Positions 52,486 to 61,939 of a DNA stretch of 64,000 bases are shown in pieces. Location: NCBI RefSeq assembly GCF_000317615.1, contig NC_019780.1, positions 2,067,840 to 2,131,839 on the forward strand, written 5' to 3'. How positions within the stretch are numbered: the first letter of the stretch is position 1; each line of letters begins with the position of its first letter. A program made the translations under genes and the position numbers. Under the pieces are notes generated by a model. That model saw only the letters and a list, made by a program, of their open reading frames with translations. It was not told the origin of the DNA and searched no databases. The stretch is from Dactylococcopsis salina PCC 8305 (lineage in GTDB: Bacteria; Cyanobacteriota; Cyanobacteriia; Cyanobacteriales; Rubidibacteraceae).

Positions 52486-53336
52486 CCAGAAATCCGTCCC
52501 GATGTTCACGAAGCGATCTGTCAATTTCTCAATTTGGAAGTTGAGACTAAACCCCATCAATATTACCAGCAGGACGATCGCGCTTATCTCATTGTTAGCC
52601 ATGACCCCGATGAAATGGATTTATCCCTAGAACGGCTGTTTTCTCAACTTCAGGGTGAAAAAATCCTCAACGCGATCGCAGTGACTCCCAATCAAGCGGG
52701 ACCGCAAAATAAAATCAAGGAAAAAGCGAGTGCCGTTTGTCTGATTAGTAACTCCCAATGTTTCTGTCATCGGGTGGTGTGGTATTTAGGGCTTACTGAA
52801 TAAAACTGAAACCTTTACCCAATGAGGCTTTAAGGCTCTTAACCCCTCAAAAAAGTGCAAGGGAGACAAGGGAGACAAGGGAGACAAGGGAGCAATGGGA
52901 GACAAGGAAGACAAGAGAGACAAGGGAGACAAGGGAGACAAGGGAGACAAGGGAGACAAGGGAGCGATTTTTCTTCCCCATCTTCCCCATCTCCCCCATC
53001 TCCCCCATCTCCCCCATCTTCCCCATCTCCCCCATCTCCCCCATCTCCCCCATCTCCCCCATCTCCCCCATCTCCCCCATCTCCCCCATCTCCCCCATCT
53101 CCCCCATCTCCCCCATCTTCCCCATCTCCCCCATCTCCCCCATCTCCCCCATCTCCCCCATCTCCCCCATCTTCCCCATCTTCCCCATCTTCCCCCTCTT
53201 GCCTTTTGCCTTACTAAACCAACCAATGGACTTTTTCAGCAACCCCTATTTAAAGGATGCAACGCCATCGGTTTTATTCTAGGTTTGAACCGTTGGGCTT
53301 GGCTTTCCTATTCGGTGATGAGGAAGTGCAAGTGTA
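52486..53336 (+). pseudogene. Second copy of the ParB-like C-terminal domain, split by an inserted element
   Basis: PEIRPDVHEAICQFLNLEVE, DDRAYLIVSHDPDEMDLSLE and CLISNSQCFCHRVVWYL are nearly identical to residues ~215-315 of the protein at 48494. After codon Leu at 52788 an inserted element follows (52789-53246). The copy resumes as RHRFYSRFEPLGLAFLFGDE near 53263 and stops at 53336. The ParB and HTH parts are absent, so this is a partial duplication that was later interrupted. Confidence 0.8.
52789..53246. mobile_element. 458-bp non-autonomous element carrying two 9-bp minisatellites
   Basis: The ends are GGGCTTACTGAATAAAAC at 52789 and, read inward from 53246, GGGGTTGCTGAAAAAGTC. They are imperfect inverted repeats (14 of 18 positions). 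TATTTA is duplicated on both sides (52783-52788 and 53247-53252). Inside are GGGAGACAA units (52860-52965), the spacer GAGCGATTTTTCTTC, then about 25 CTCCCCCAT/CTTCCCCAT units (52974-53195). Long frames on both strands here are only repeats. The minisatellite pair matches 17482-17640 in reverse orientation. Confidence 0.75.
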
Positions 53337-53604
53337 ATCTCGAAAGATAAGCGATCGCACTCGTAATACTCGTAATCATGAATGACTAACATTTGCTCAG
53401 AAAGAAAGAAAACAGGTCGTAAGTTATCACCGAGCTAACAAGAGAGCCCATTTTTTAAGTTCATTGCGGGTTTGGCGATTGATGCTTCGCTTGTCTTGCG
53501 CGGAGCGCAATCGCGCTGTTAGCGCAATTGAACAAAGCTCACCGAATCGAAGATTCGATCGCGCACGCCTTATCTTTTTATCATAAAATGCTCCCTTCCG
53601 CTCC

Positions 53605-53859
53605 TTGGCAGGTTTTACCGGTGATGCGCTGATTAATGGTGCAATTGGCAGCGATGCCACTCGTTCTGATGCTAGCGCGATCGCGAACCATATCCAAAGC
53701 TTTCTCTCTCTGGAAGAGGAGGCAACACTGCCTGAAATGGCCTCACTACCAACGCTATCCTTCCCGGAAAACTTAGGAGAAGAGGCAAGCCTAGGTCTGG
53801 ATGGGGCTGTCAATGGTATCGTTGATTTTAATCAGGTGGAAATCAATGCCAATGGGTGA
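53605..53859 (+). pseudogene. C-terminal fragment of an unidentified protein
   Basis: The frame GFTGDALINGAIGSDATRSD, HIQSFLSLEEEATLPEMASL and LGLDGAVNGIVDFNQVEINA is protein-like with an acidic, Ala-rich composition. It has no clear start and no known domain. It may be debris of a larger gene. The minus-strand frame over the same bases is basic and Ser-rich and looks like a shadow. The preceding 53337-53604 shows no other gene. Confidence 0.3.
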
Positions 53860-54038
53860 AGCGCGATCGCGCTCTACTAAAAGGATTTTATCATCAGTAA
53901 GGTATTAATTCGTAACAGATTGTAAGCTACTAAGTAACTGATTAGATCAAGAACAACTGGTAACTGGTCACTGGTCACTGGTCACTGATTGATGTTGGGT
54001 TTCGTAAACTTCACCCAACCTACGAGATGAGTCACGGA
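53860..54038. repeat. Short direct repeats and TGTTGGGTTTCG element
   Basis: CTGGTCACTGGTCACTGGTCACTG (53966-53989) is a 7-bp microsatellite (CTGGTCA), followed by TGTTGGGTTTCGTAAACTTC with ACCCAACCTAC. No gene is present. Confidence 0.7.
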
Positions 54039-55064
54039 TTAAAAGTGATTAATGCCGTATAAAATTGAACCTAATAATCCCACTTCTGGGTTGAGGATAA
54101 TGTTAACGGGAATGGCATCTAAAATGGGGCTGACTCTTCCTTTTTGTTTGAAGATTTCAAGGAAACGGCTTGCTTTGATTAATTCTAGGTTTTTGGCGGC
54201 AATTCCTCCCGCAAGGTAAAGTCCGCCGTAAGGTAAGATTTTTAAGGCTAAATTTCCCGCTTCTGCGGCGTAGGCTTCAATGAAAATTTCCATTGTTTTC
54301 TCGGAAAGCGGATCAGTTTTTGCTTGCGCGGCTTGGGAAATTATGGCAGCGGGATCAATGTCTGAGGTGGGATTTTGTTCCCATTGTTTGATAGTATCCG
54401 CTATTTTTTCATTCTTTTCGGTAATGATTTCTAAGTCTCTTAAAGCCTGATAAATGGAGATAATTCCTTGTCCAGAAACTACTCTTTCTACTGAGATTCG
54501 ATCGAGCTTTTTTTCTCGACAAATATACTGAGAAATCTGATATTCAAGTTCCGATCGAGCCGCAAAATCCGTATGTCCTCCTTCCGTACCAAACACCTGA
54601 TAATCCCCATCTCCTTTGGGAATTAAAAACCCTTCTCCTAACCCCGTTCCAGCGCCAAGAATTGCAATGGGAGCGTCATTTTGCGCCTCTACGGTTTGTA
54701 AAGAAGCTAACTCATTAGATTTCAATCCTAAAACCCCATAACTCACCGCCGCGAAATCATTAATTAAATTCACGGTTTCCAAGTTTAATTGCTGTTGGAG
54801 ACGAGTCGCGTCTAAATACCAACTCAGATTCGTTAATTGTGAAGTTTGTTTAATGACGGGTCCGGCAATGGCAAAACAAGCAATTTCAGGAATATAATTA
54901 GTTTGGGCAAGAAATTCTTGCACCATCGGCACTAAATCAGAATAATTTTGAGAGGGATAGGTAACTTCAAAAAGAGGCTTAAAATCAACAGCTTGGTCAG
55001 TTACTTCTACTAAACGTAAAATCGTTTTTGTGCCGCCAATATCACCAGCAATGAGTAAGGTCAT
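54039..55064 (-). CDS. glk: Glucokinase
   Basis: The 341-residue enzyme phosphorylates glucose with ATP. LLIAGDIGGTKTILRLVEVT is the phosphate-1 loop, ILGAGTGLGEGFLIPKGDGD contains phosphate-2, and FGTEGGHTDFAARSELEYQI bears the substrate-binding residues of the Glk (COG0837) family. PYGGLYLAGGIAAKNLELIK completes the ATP site. Length is normal. It lies 8 bp after the histidine phosphatase gene on the same strand. Confidence 0.92.
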   Translation of the reverse strand: MTLLIAGDIGGTKTILRLVEVTDQAVDFKPLFEVTYPSQNYSDLVPMVQEFLAQTNYIPEIACFAIAGPVIKQTSQLTNLSWYLDATRLQQQLNLETVNLINDFAAVSYGVLGLKSNELASLQTVEAQNDAPIAILGAGTGLGEGFLIPKGDGDYQVFGTEGGHTDFAARSELEYQISQYICREKKLDRISVERVVSGQGIISIYQALRDLEIITEKNEKIADTIKQWEQNPTSDIDPAAIISQAAQAKTDPLSEKTMEIFIEAYAAEAGNLALKILPYGGLYLAGGIAAKNLELIKASRFLEIFKQKGRVSPILDAIPVNIILNPEVGLLGSILYGINHF

Positions 55065-55072
55065 CTTTTTTC

Positions 55073-55711
55073 CTAATTAAAACGAACTGTATTTTCTGGA
55101 TCAGATAAATGAGAAGTATCCCCAGCCAGTTCAACTTCCCAAACCTTATTATTTTGTACTAACTTTGTCAAACAACAAAAAGAAGCCCGAATATTTAGCG
55201 GTTCTCCTAATAACCCTTCTGCTGTTCCTAAAACTGATGCCCCATGTCCTATAAATAATAACTCCCCTGCAAATTCAGAGGCTAATTTTTGTGCTGTTTG
55301 TGCCGTTCGTTTCATCACCATTTCTTCACTTTCTGGATATTGAGGAATGATTCGTGACTGATAGCTTAAATCAATGTTGGGATAGGTTTTGCTTAAGGTT
55401 TCTGGGGAACGAATTTCGGGATTGTAATCCATCCAATTGGGATTTAACCATTCTCCTAATCCCGCTTCTAATTTAATTGGTAAATCAAGAATTTTGGCGA
55501 CTTCATAAGCGGTTTGAACAGTACGAAGGAAAGGAGAGGAAAAAATATGAGTGATCACTTCTGAATTTAATCTTTGTCCCAGTTGTTGCGCTTGTATAAT
55601 TCCATCTTCTGCTAGATGTGGATCATAACGACGTTTTGCTGTAATAAACCATTCTGGGTTCACAAAGTCATAGCGATTACCATGACGGGTTATCCAAATT
55701 GTTTTCGCCAT
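55073..55711 (-). CDS. Histidine phosphatase family protein
   Basis: The 212-residue protein has the catalytic KTIWITRHGNRYDFVNPEWF (RHG with phospho-His), SSPFLRTVQTAYEVAKIL, and the second His in LLFIGHGASVLGTAEGLLGE. These are phosphoglycerate mutase-like phosphatases. The N residue after RHG and the extended first loop set it apart from glycolytic mutases, so a phosphatase of unknown substrate is more likely. It is probably in an operon with glk. Confidence 0.85.
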   Translation of the reverse strand: MAKTIWITRHGNRYDFVNPEWFITAKRRYDPHLAEDGIIQAQQLGQRLNSEVITHIFSSPFLRTVQTAYEVAKILDLPIKLEAGLGEWLNPNWMDYNPEIRSPETLSKTYPNIDLSYQSRIIPQYPESEEMVMKRTAQTAQKLASEFAGELLFIGHGASVLGTAEGLLGEPLNIRASFCCLTKLVQNNKVWEVELAGDTSHLSDPENTVRFN

Positions 55712-55799
55712 TAGCTATCGTTCTCAAATCTAAATAAAGGATAATTCATCAAAAATGACGATTCAAGTATATAGTATTTCTGAATATGTTGACTTACGA

Positions 55800-55912
55800 A
55801 AGCCCCCCAGAATTGGGCCGGAGCGAAGGTGAGGATTGGGGGGTGAATAATTTACAATTCATTTAGGATTGCTATAGTAGGGTGGGCAAGGCAAACCCTA
55901 CTTTTCCAAAAT
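55800..55912. repeat. Dispersed repeats upstream of bioF
   Basis: GCCCCCCAGAATTGGG..GGGGGG (55801-55842), the AATTTACAATTCATTTAGGA right-end fragment (55848-55875) and GTAGGGTGGGCAAGGCAAAC (55876-55895) lie end to end. Confidence 0.8.
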
Positions 55913-55931
55913 GTATTAGGAAATTGAAAGC

Positions 55932-57095
55932 ATGAGTCAAAATCGAGCTTATGACTGGATTGAAAAATCCCTTTCTACCATTGAAAAAGCGGGTTGGTAT
56001 CGTCAAGTTAAAACCATTAATAGTCCCCCTGGTGCAATGATTGAAATCGAAGGGAGATCATTAATTAATTTTGCCAGTAATGATTATTTAGGATTAGCTG
56101 CAGATCAGCACTTAAAACAAGCTGCGATTGAAGCAATTAATTATTATGGTACAGGAAGCACTGGTTCTAGATTACTTAGTGGTCATCGCCAATTACATCA
56201 TGATTTAGAAGGCGCGATCGCGCAACTAAAAAAAACAGAAGACGCACTTGTTTTTAGTTCTGGTTATTTAGCGAACTTGGGAACAATTACCGCACTTGTA
56301 GGCGTTAGAGACTTAATTTTAGCCGACGAATATAACCATTCTAGTCTCAAAAAAGGCGCGGTTCTCACTGGGGGCAAAGTCATCAATTATAAACATTGTG
56401 ATCTCGCAGATTTAGAACAAAAATTGAGTGCTAATCGTGCATCTTACCGCCGTTGTTTAATCATTACAGACACCGTTTTTAGTATGGATGGCGATATTTG
56501 TCCCCTCCCTGAAATTTTACACTTAGGGGAAACCTATGAAGCAATGACTTTGGTTGATGAAGCTCACGCAACAGGAGTAATGGGAAAAGAGGGTGGGGGC
56601 TGTGTTGAATATTTTAACTGCACCGATCGCGCCCCGATTCAAATGGGAACATTAAGCAAAGCATTAGGAAGTTTAGGCGGTTATGTCGCCGCTTCATCGA
56701 CTTTAATTGACTTCCTGCGTAACCGCGCCCCCAGTTGGATTTATACAACAGCCTTATCTCCTGCTGCCACTGCGGCTGCTCTAGAAGCGACCAAAATCAT
56801 CCATGAACAGCCCCAACGTCGTCAAAACCTGTGGAATCATATCAACTTTCTGAAAGAAGCACTCAGCGACCATTCTCTTCTCCCTTCCCACTCTCCCATT
56901 CTTTGTCTTGGCTTAGACAACCCTCAGCAAGCCGTCAAACTCTCCCAACACCTACAAGCTAACGGTATCTTTGCCCCTGCGATTCGCCCCCCCACTGTGC
57001 CTTTTAGCCGCATTCGTTTCTCTCTCATGGCAACTCATCAACCCGAACATATCGAGCAATTGGTGGCTGTTTTGAAGAATGTTAATAGGGGTTGA
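55932..57095 (+). CDS. bioF: 8-amino-7-oxononanoate synthase
   Basis: The 387-residue PLP enzyme condenses pimeloyl-ACP/CoA with alanine in biotin synthesis. [60 protein letters not shown] (PLP Asp and His) and [20 protein letters not shown] (Schiff-base Lys) are all present. The family also includes related alpha-oxoamine synthases, but the overall match favours BioF. No other bio gene is nearby. Confidence 0.88.
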   Translation: MSQNRAYDWIEKSLSTIEKAGWYRQVKTINSPPGAMIEIEGRSLINFASNDYLGLAADQHLKQAAIEAINYYGTGSTGSRLLSGHRQLHHDLEGAIAQLKKTEDALVFSSGYLANLGTITALVGVRDLILADEYNHSSLKKGAVLTGGKVINYKHCDLADLEQKLSANRASYRRCLIITDTVFSMDGDICPLPEILHLGETYEAMTLVDEAHATGVMGKEGGGCVEYFNCTDRAPIQMGTLSKALGSLGGYVAASSTLIDFLRNRAPSWIYTTALSPAATAAALEATKIIHEQPQRRQNLWNHINFLKEALSDHSLLPSHSPILCLGLDNPQQAVKLSQHLQANGIFAPAIRPPTVPFSRIRFSLMATHQPEHIEQLVAVLKNVNRG

Positions 57096-57114
57096 TCCGC
57101 CTAACCTCCATTAA

Positions 57115-57350
57115 TAACGTAGGTTGGGTGGAGGGAAGCGAAACCCAACACCAATCAGTCATTAGTCATTCGTCATTCGTCATTAGGACAACCATGTAGG
57201 TTGGGTGGAGTTTACGAAACCCAACACCAATTCTAAGCAATGACCTGAACTGATCTAAAGCCCCCCAGAATTGGGGGGTTGGGGGGCAAACGTAGGATTT
57301 GGGGGGTTTGGGGGGCAAACGTAGGATTTGGGGGGTTGGAGGGGCAAACC
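57115..57350. repeat. Cluster of dispersed repeats
   Basis: Two TAGGTTGGGTGGAG..AACCCAACACC copies (57119 and 57197), a CATTAGTCATTCGTCATTCGTC microsatellite-like stretch (57159-57180), and three GGGGGGTT(T)GGGGGGCAAACGTAG units (57275-57350) fill the gap between convergent genes. Confidence 0.85.
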
Positions 57351-57362
57351 TACGGCAACGTA

Positions 57363-57902
57363 TCAATCGCGATCGCAACGTTGAAGCGGTAGAGACTGCT
57401 GTAACTGAATTAACTCATCCCGATGCGCCTTCACGGTGATTAACGTTTGTTCTGCTTCAGAAGACTCATTTAATTTCACAGAAACTTGTTCCACACGCCC
57501 TGCTTTTTTCCAGTAAAAAATACCCGCCAAAGGAGTCAAGAGAGTAATTAAAAAGAACGCACTGCGATAACTCCACTCACTGAAGTAGAGAAATAAAACT
57601 AAGCCGATGCAAACGAAACCTGATCCCGCAAGGAAAGATAAGAAAATCGCAAGAAACCAACTCGGTTGAACAAACCCCTCTAAAGTCACCGCTTCTTGAT
57701 CTGGATCAAGAGATTTTACCTCATAGGATCGTTGGAAAAAGTAATTTTTGATTTGCGGCAATAAGCTCGTTTCTGGGAGATTCGATCGAAATTGAGCTTC
57801 GGTGGTGCGATCCTTCACCGAAGCGCGAATAAAGAAAAATAGCCCAATTAAGAGCAAAACGGTTAAAAATAGGGTTGAAGATAAAATCGGAGGATTAGTC
57901 AC
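57363..57902 (-). CDS. Cytochrome b6f cofactor-assembly protein of the CCB family
   Basis: The 179-residue protein has an N-terminal helix LFLTVLLLIGLFFFIRASVK, then DRTTEAQFRSNLPETSLLPQ, a two-helix hairpin (WFLAIFLSFLAGSGFVCIGL, YRSAFFLITLLTPLAGIFYW) and a soluble C-terminal strand region. This matches the CCB1-like DUF3529 family, which helps attach heme c(i) to cytochrome b6 in the thylakoid. CCB2/CCB4 paralogues are an alternative. Confidence 0.65.
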   Translation of the reverse strand: MTNPPILSSTLFLTVLLLIGLFFFIRASVKDRTTEAQFRSNLPETSLLPQIKNYFFQRSYEVKSLDPDQEAVTLEGFVQPSWFLAIFLSFLAGSGFVCIGLVLFLYFSEWSYRSAFFLITLLTPLAGIFYWKKAGRVEQVSVKLNESSEAEQTLITVKAHRDELIQLQQSLPLQRCDRD

Positions 57903-57942
57903 GTTAAGTTAAGAAATAGACTCAACGTTAATATATCAGTTT

Positions 57943-58290
57943 TTAATGAGATTGTCTTCGAGCATAATTGCGCCAAAGATTCGCTAATTCTTGAGCTTGG
58001 GCTTGTTTTTCGGGTACAATTTCATACATTTTACGAGGACGACCGCGCCCTTTTAGCTTATACCAATAACCCTTAATTAACCCTGATTCTTCCAGAAACT
58101 TTAAAGCGCCATAAAGAACAGTATCGGAAAGTCGATACTGTGGGAATTGCTCGGAAAGTCGATTAATTAAAGCCATACCATAAGACTCTTCTTCTAATAA
58201 AGCATCAAGCACATAACAAACCGCAAGCTCACGGTTTAGATAGGTAGGCGGCGGGTCATCAAAAAATTGATAGATGTCTTCAAATTTCAT
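57943..58290 (-). CDS. PadR family transcriptional regulator
   Basis: The 115-residue protein has the PadR winged helix: YVLDALLEEESYGMALINRL, SDTVLYGALKFLEESGLIKG, and the wing LKGRGRPRKMYEIVP. It is a phenolic-acid/stress-type regulator in other bacteria; here the target is unknown. It is transcribed away from DUF3611 and toward the CCB gene. The 264-bp gap to 58555 is AT-rich and could hold its operator. Confidence 0.85.
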   Translation of the reverse strand: MKFEDIYQFFDDPPPTYLNRELAVCYVLDALLEEESYGMALINRLSEQFPQYRLSDTVLYGALKFLEESGLIKGYWYKLKGRGRPRKMYEIVPEKQAQAQELANLWRNYARRQSH

Positions 58291-58554
58291 AAGTTTGACC
58301 GCATCAGGTGTCGGTAGAGGAAGTGCGTTTCAGTGAGAAAGGAAACTATATAAAATTACTTATTGAACTACTAATAAAGTAAGGTGAAACGTGATCATTG
58401 TCCATGAATTTATTTTTATTTCCTGACAAAAAATAAACCGAAACAAAACAGCCTCAGAGTTGATGTCAACCAAAACTTAAAGAAATTCCTCCTAGACAAT
58501 TAACATCAGTCATCTAGAATAAGGACAAAGCGTTATGTCTGAAACTTAGGTTAG

Positions 58555-59124
58555 ATGAATAATAAGCCAGAAGTAAGCTCCTCTCTCCCCCTCGCAGTCA
58601 AACGTGCCTCTTCTTCCTTAAAAGTCGGTGGTAATTTTGGTTTGTGGGTACAACTTGTTCTCGGTGTTGTTTCCGCGATTACATTGTTAGTAGCTTCTCC
58701 GAATTTAGTGGGAAGTCAAGATACGACTCAAGCCACTGGTGTGGGAGTATTTTTCGCTCTCGGTGGCATTGTTGCTTTAGGGGTTAGTATTTATTTTTGT
58801 TTTCGTTATACTCGCATCTCCCGTCGTTTGTTAGTCACTGATTCTAATTCTCGTCCCAGTCGGGCGGTAATTTTGCGGCAATTACGCATTGGCTTAATTG
58901 TTAATTTAGTGGGATTATTATTAACAATTTTGGGAGCGCAAGCCATTGTGGGGATTGTTTTAATTAAGTCTTTGACGCAACCACAATTAGTTATTGGTGC
59001 GAAACCGCAAGAGTTTGTTAACTCAATTGACTTGCTAATTATTCAAGCAAATGTTAATATAATTGCTGCTCATTTTGCAGGGATTCTTTCTTCTCTATGG
59101 TTAGCAGAACGACTAAATAAATAA
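58555..59124 (+). CDS. DUF3611 membrane protein
   Basis: The 189-residue protein has four hydrophobic helices: LWVQLVLGVVSAITLLVA, TGVGVFFALGGIVALGVSIY, IGLIVNLVGLLLTILGAQAI and a C-terminal VNIIAAHFAGILSSLWLA. It matches DUF3611, found in cyanobacteria and chloroplasts; function unknown. The ATG at 58555 follows a tiny MSET frame (58534-58548) that ends 7 bp before it. It is upstream of serS by 76 bp. Confidence 0.75.
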   Translation: MNNKPEVSSSLPLAVKRASSSLKVGGNFGLWVQLVLGVVSAITLLVASPNLVGSQDTTQATGVGVFFALGGIVALGVSIYFCFRYTRISRRLLVTDSNSRPSRAVILRQLRIGLIVNLVGLLLTILGAQAIVGIVLIKSLTQPQLVIGAKPQEFVNSIDLLIIQANVNIIAAHFAGILSSLWLAERLNK

Positions 59125-59182
59125 GTTATTTTGTTGTTATTTCTACATAAGGAGAAGAACTTTAATTGATTATTTATTTTGA

Positions 59183-60490
<1,308 letters not shown>

Positions 60491-60497
60491 AAATCAA

Positions 60498-60740
60498 CTA
60501 GCTTTTTTCCCATTGACCATGACGCTTTTCATAATAGTTTAAAATTTCTTGTAAGCGTTGTTTTTCTCCAGTGGCGAGAGTGGAGGGATAACTTAACCGT
60601 AACCCTTCCACTTGACTTTTGAAATAGCTAAACGTTGTAGAAGACTGGGGAATAATTTCCACTTCTACCCCATCGAGTTGCTGTAAATGAGCGGCAATTT
60701 CTCGATAAACGGCGAGGGAAAGGGAAGGAATTTTGATCAT
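60498..60740 (-). CDS. Small conserved cyanobacterial protein
   Basis: ATG at 60740 gives 80 residues: MIKIPSLSLAVYREIAAHLQ, then LDGVEVEIIPQSSTTFSYFK and a C-terminal helix ATGEKQRLQEILNYYEKRHG. I recognise it as a conserved cyanobacterial hypothetical without known function. A longer start at 60788 adds 16 non-conserved residues. It converges with serS, 7 bp apart. Confidence 0.65.
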   Translation of the reverse strand: MIKIPSLSLAVYREIAAHLQQLDGVEVEIIPQSSTTFSYFKSQVEGLRLSYPSTLATGEKQRLQEILNYYEKRHGQWEKS

Positions 60741-60788
60741 TTCTTCTTGCTGAGAATAAGACACAATAAGTTTTTTTCGTGAATGCAA

Positions 60789-61000
60789 ATCAACAATTTT
60801 TTACTGTACCATGAAGCCATTAGTTATACCATTTTGGAAAAGACCGTAGGGTTTGCCTTGCCCACCCTACAAGATGTAAATACTTTCCTCAGCCAACCGA
60901 CATTAAATTAAGCTCATCAAGTTCCCCCAAGATTGGGGGTTAGGGGGCTGACTATAACCAGTGTTGGGTTACGCTTCGCTCCACCCAACCTACATTGATG
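60789..61000. repeat. Cluster of dispersed repeats
   Basis: ATACCATTTTGGAAAAG followed by GTAGGGTTTGCCTTGCCCAC (60828-60871), a TTCCCCCAAGATTGGGGGTT block (60921-60948) and TGTTGGGTTACGCTTCGCTC with ACCCAACCTAC (60962-60993). Confidence 0.85.
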
Positions 61001-61058
61001 ATGTCGCATTCCTTTTTAGATTTCATATTACTCCCTTAAAATTAGAAGAGAATTGATT

Positions 61059-61784
61059 ATGCAGGAAGAAACCAAAAACATGAGCGATACAGAACCAACA
61101 AAGTTATTATTAGTTGATGATGAACCGAGCTTGCGAGAAGCCGTAGAAGCCTATTTAGAGGATGAAGGTTTTATTGTCAAAGTCGCCAGTAATGCGGATG
61201 AGGGATGGGAGTTCATGGAACAGGAAACGCCTGATTTAGTCATTACTGACATTATGATGCCGCGAGTGGATGGTTATCAATTCTTGGAGAAATTACGGGA
61301 TGATCCGCGTTACAAAGGATTACCTGTGATTCTTCTCACCGCTAAGGGCATGACCAGCGATCGAATTAAAGGGCATAATGCGGGTTGTGATGCTTATCTG
61401 TCTAAACCCTTTGATCCAGACGAGTTGGTGGCGATCGTCAAAAACCTGTTATCCCGTCGGGAAACGGTAAATAATACCAGTGAAAATAATACAGATTTAG
61501 GCGCGATCGCGCAACAGATCGCAGAAATTAAAACTTTACTTGGACAACAGGGAAACTTCAAAACAACACCAAGTCCGATTAAAATTGATCTCACCCCTAG
61601 AGAACAAAGTATCCTGAATTTAGTTGCCGAAGGGTTAATGAATAAAGAAATCGCCCGCCGCTTAGAAACCAGTGTCCGCAATGTGGAAAAATATGTCAGC
61701 CGTTTATTTAGTAAAACGGGAACGAATAGTCGCACGGAGTTAGTTCGATTTGCGTTAAAACATGGTCTTACCGATATTGGTTAG
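61059..61784 (+). CDS. rre1: Response regulator Rre1 (Ycf29 type), LuxR-class
   Basis: ATG at 61059, after AGAAGAG, gives 241 residues; TTG 61053 is also in frame. The receiver domain has KLLLVDDEPSLREAVEAYLE, phospho-acceptor DLVITDIMMPRVDGYQFLEK and switch Lys in AYLSKPFDPDELVAIVKNLL. A linker with IAQQIAEIKTLLGQQ leads to a NarL/LuxR HTH: LTPREQSILNLVAEGLMNKE, IARRLETSVRNVEKYVSRLF. The overall match is to Rre1/Ycf29, which with Hik2/Hik34 controls stress genes in cyanobacteria. The partner kinase is not in the window. Confidence 0.88.
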   Translation: MQEETKNMSDTEPTKLLLVDDEPSLREAVEAYLEDEGFIVKVASNADEGWEFMEQETPDLVITDIMMPRVDGYQFLEKLRDDPRYKGLPVILLTAKGMTSDRIKGHNAGCDAYLSKPFDPDELVAIVKNLLSRRETVNNTSENNTDLGAIAQQIAEIKTLLGQQGNFKTTPSPIKIDLTPREQSILNLVAEGLMNKEIARRLETSVRNVEKYVSRLFSKTGTNSRTELVRFALKHGLTDIG

Positions 61785-61939
61785 AATTTAATCCCCCCTA
61801 ACCCCCCGATGATTGGGGGGAATTAGCCGTAGGTTGGGTGGAGAGTAGCGAAACCCAACGTTTTCTCCCCTTCAATCCCCCCCTACCTTAGCAAGGGGGG
61901 AATTAGAGAGTAGCAAAACCCAACATTTAACGGAGTGTG
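61785..61939. repeat. Dispersed repeats between rre1 and the TnpB element
   Basis: CCCCCCTAACCCCC..GGGGGG (61791-61819), GTAGGTTGGGTGGAGAGTAG with CGAAACCCAACG (61829-61861) and a second CCCCCC..GGGGGG block (61873-61904) occur in a row. Confidence 0.8.

Noticed and set aside
52786-53350. Several 120-150 aa frames on both strands (GEMGEM, WGRWGR, HLPHLP peptides)
   Set aside because: They are minisatellite translated in different frames and are not genes by themselves.
53427-53813. 128-aa minus-strand frame
   Set aside because: Basic Ser/Arg-rich composition and overlap with a more protein-like plus-strand fragment point to a shadow frame.
58534-58548. Tiny MSET upstream ORF before DUF3611
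   Set aside because: Only four codons; could be a regulatory uORF, but nothing besides its position supports that.
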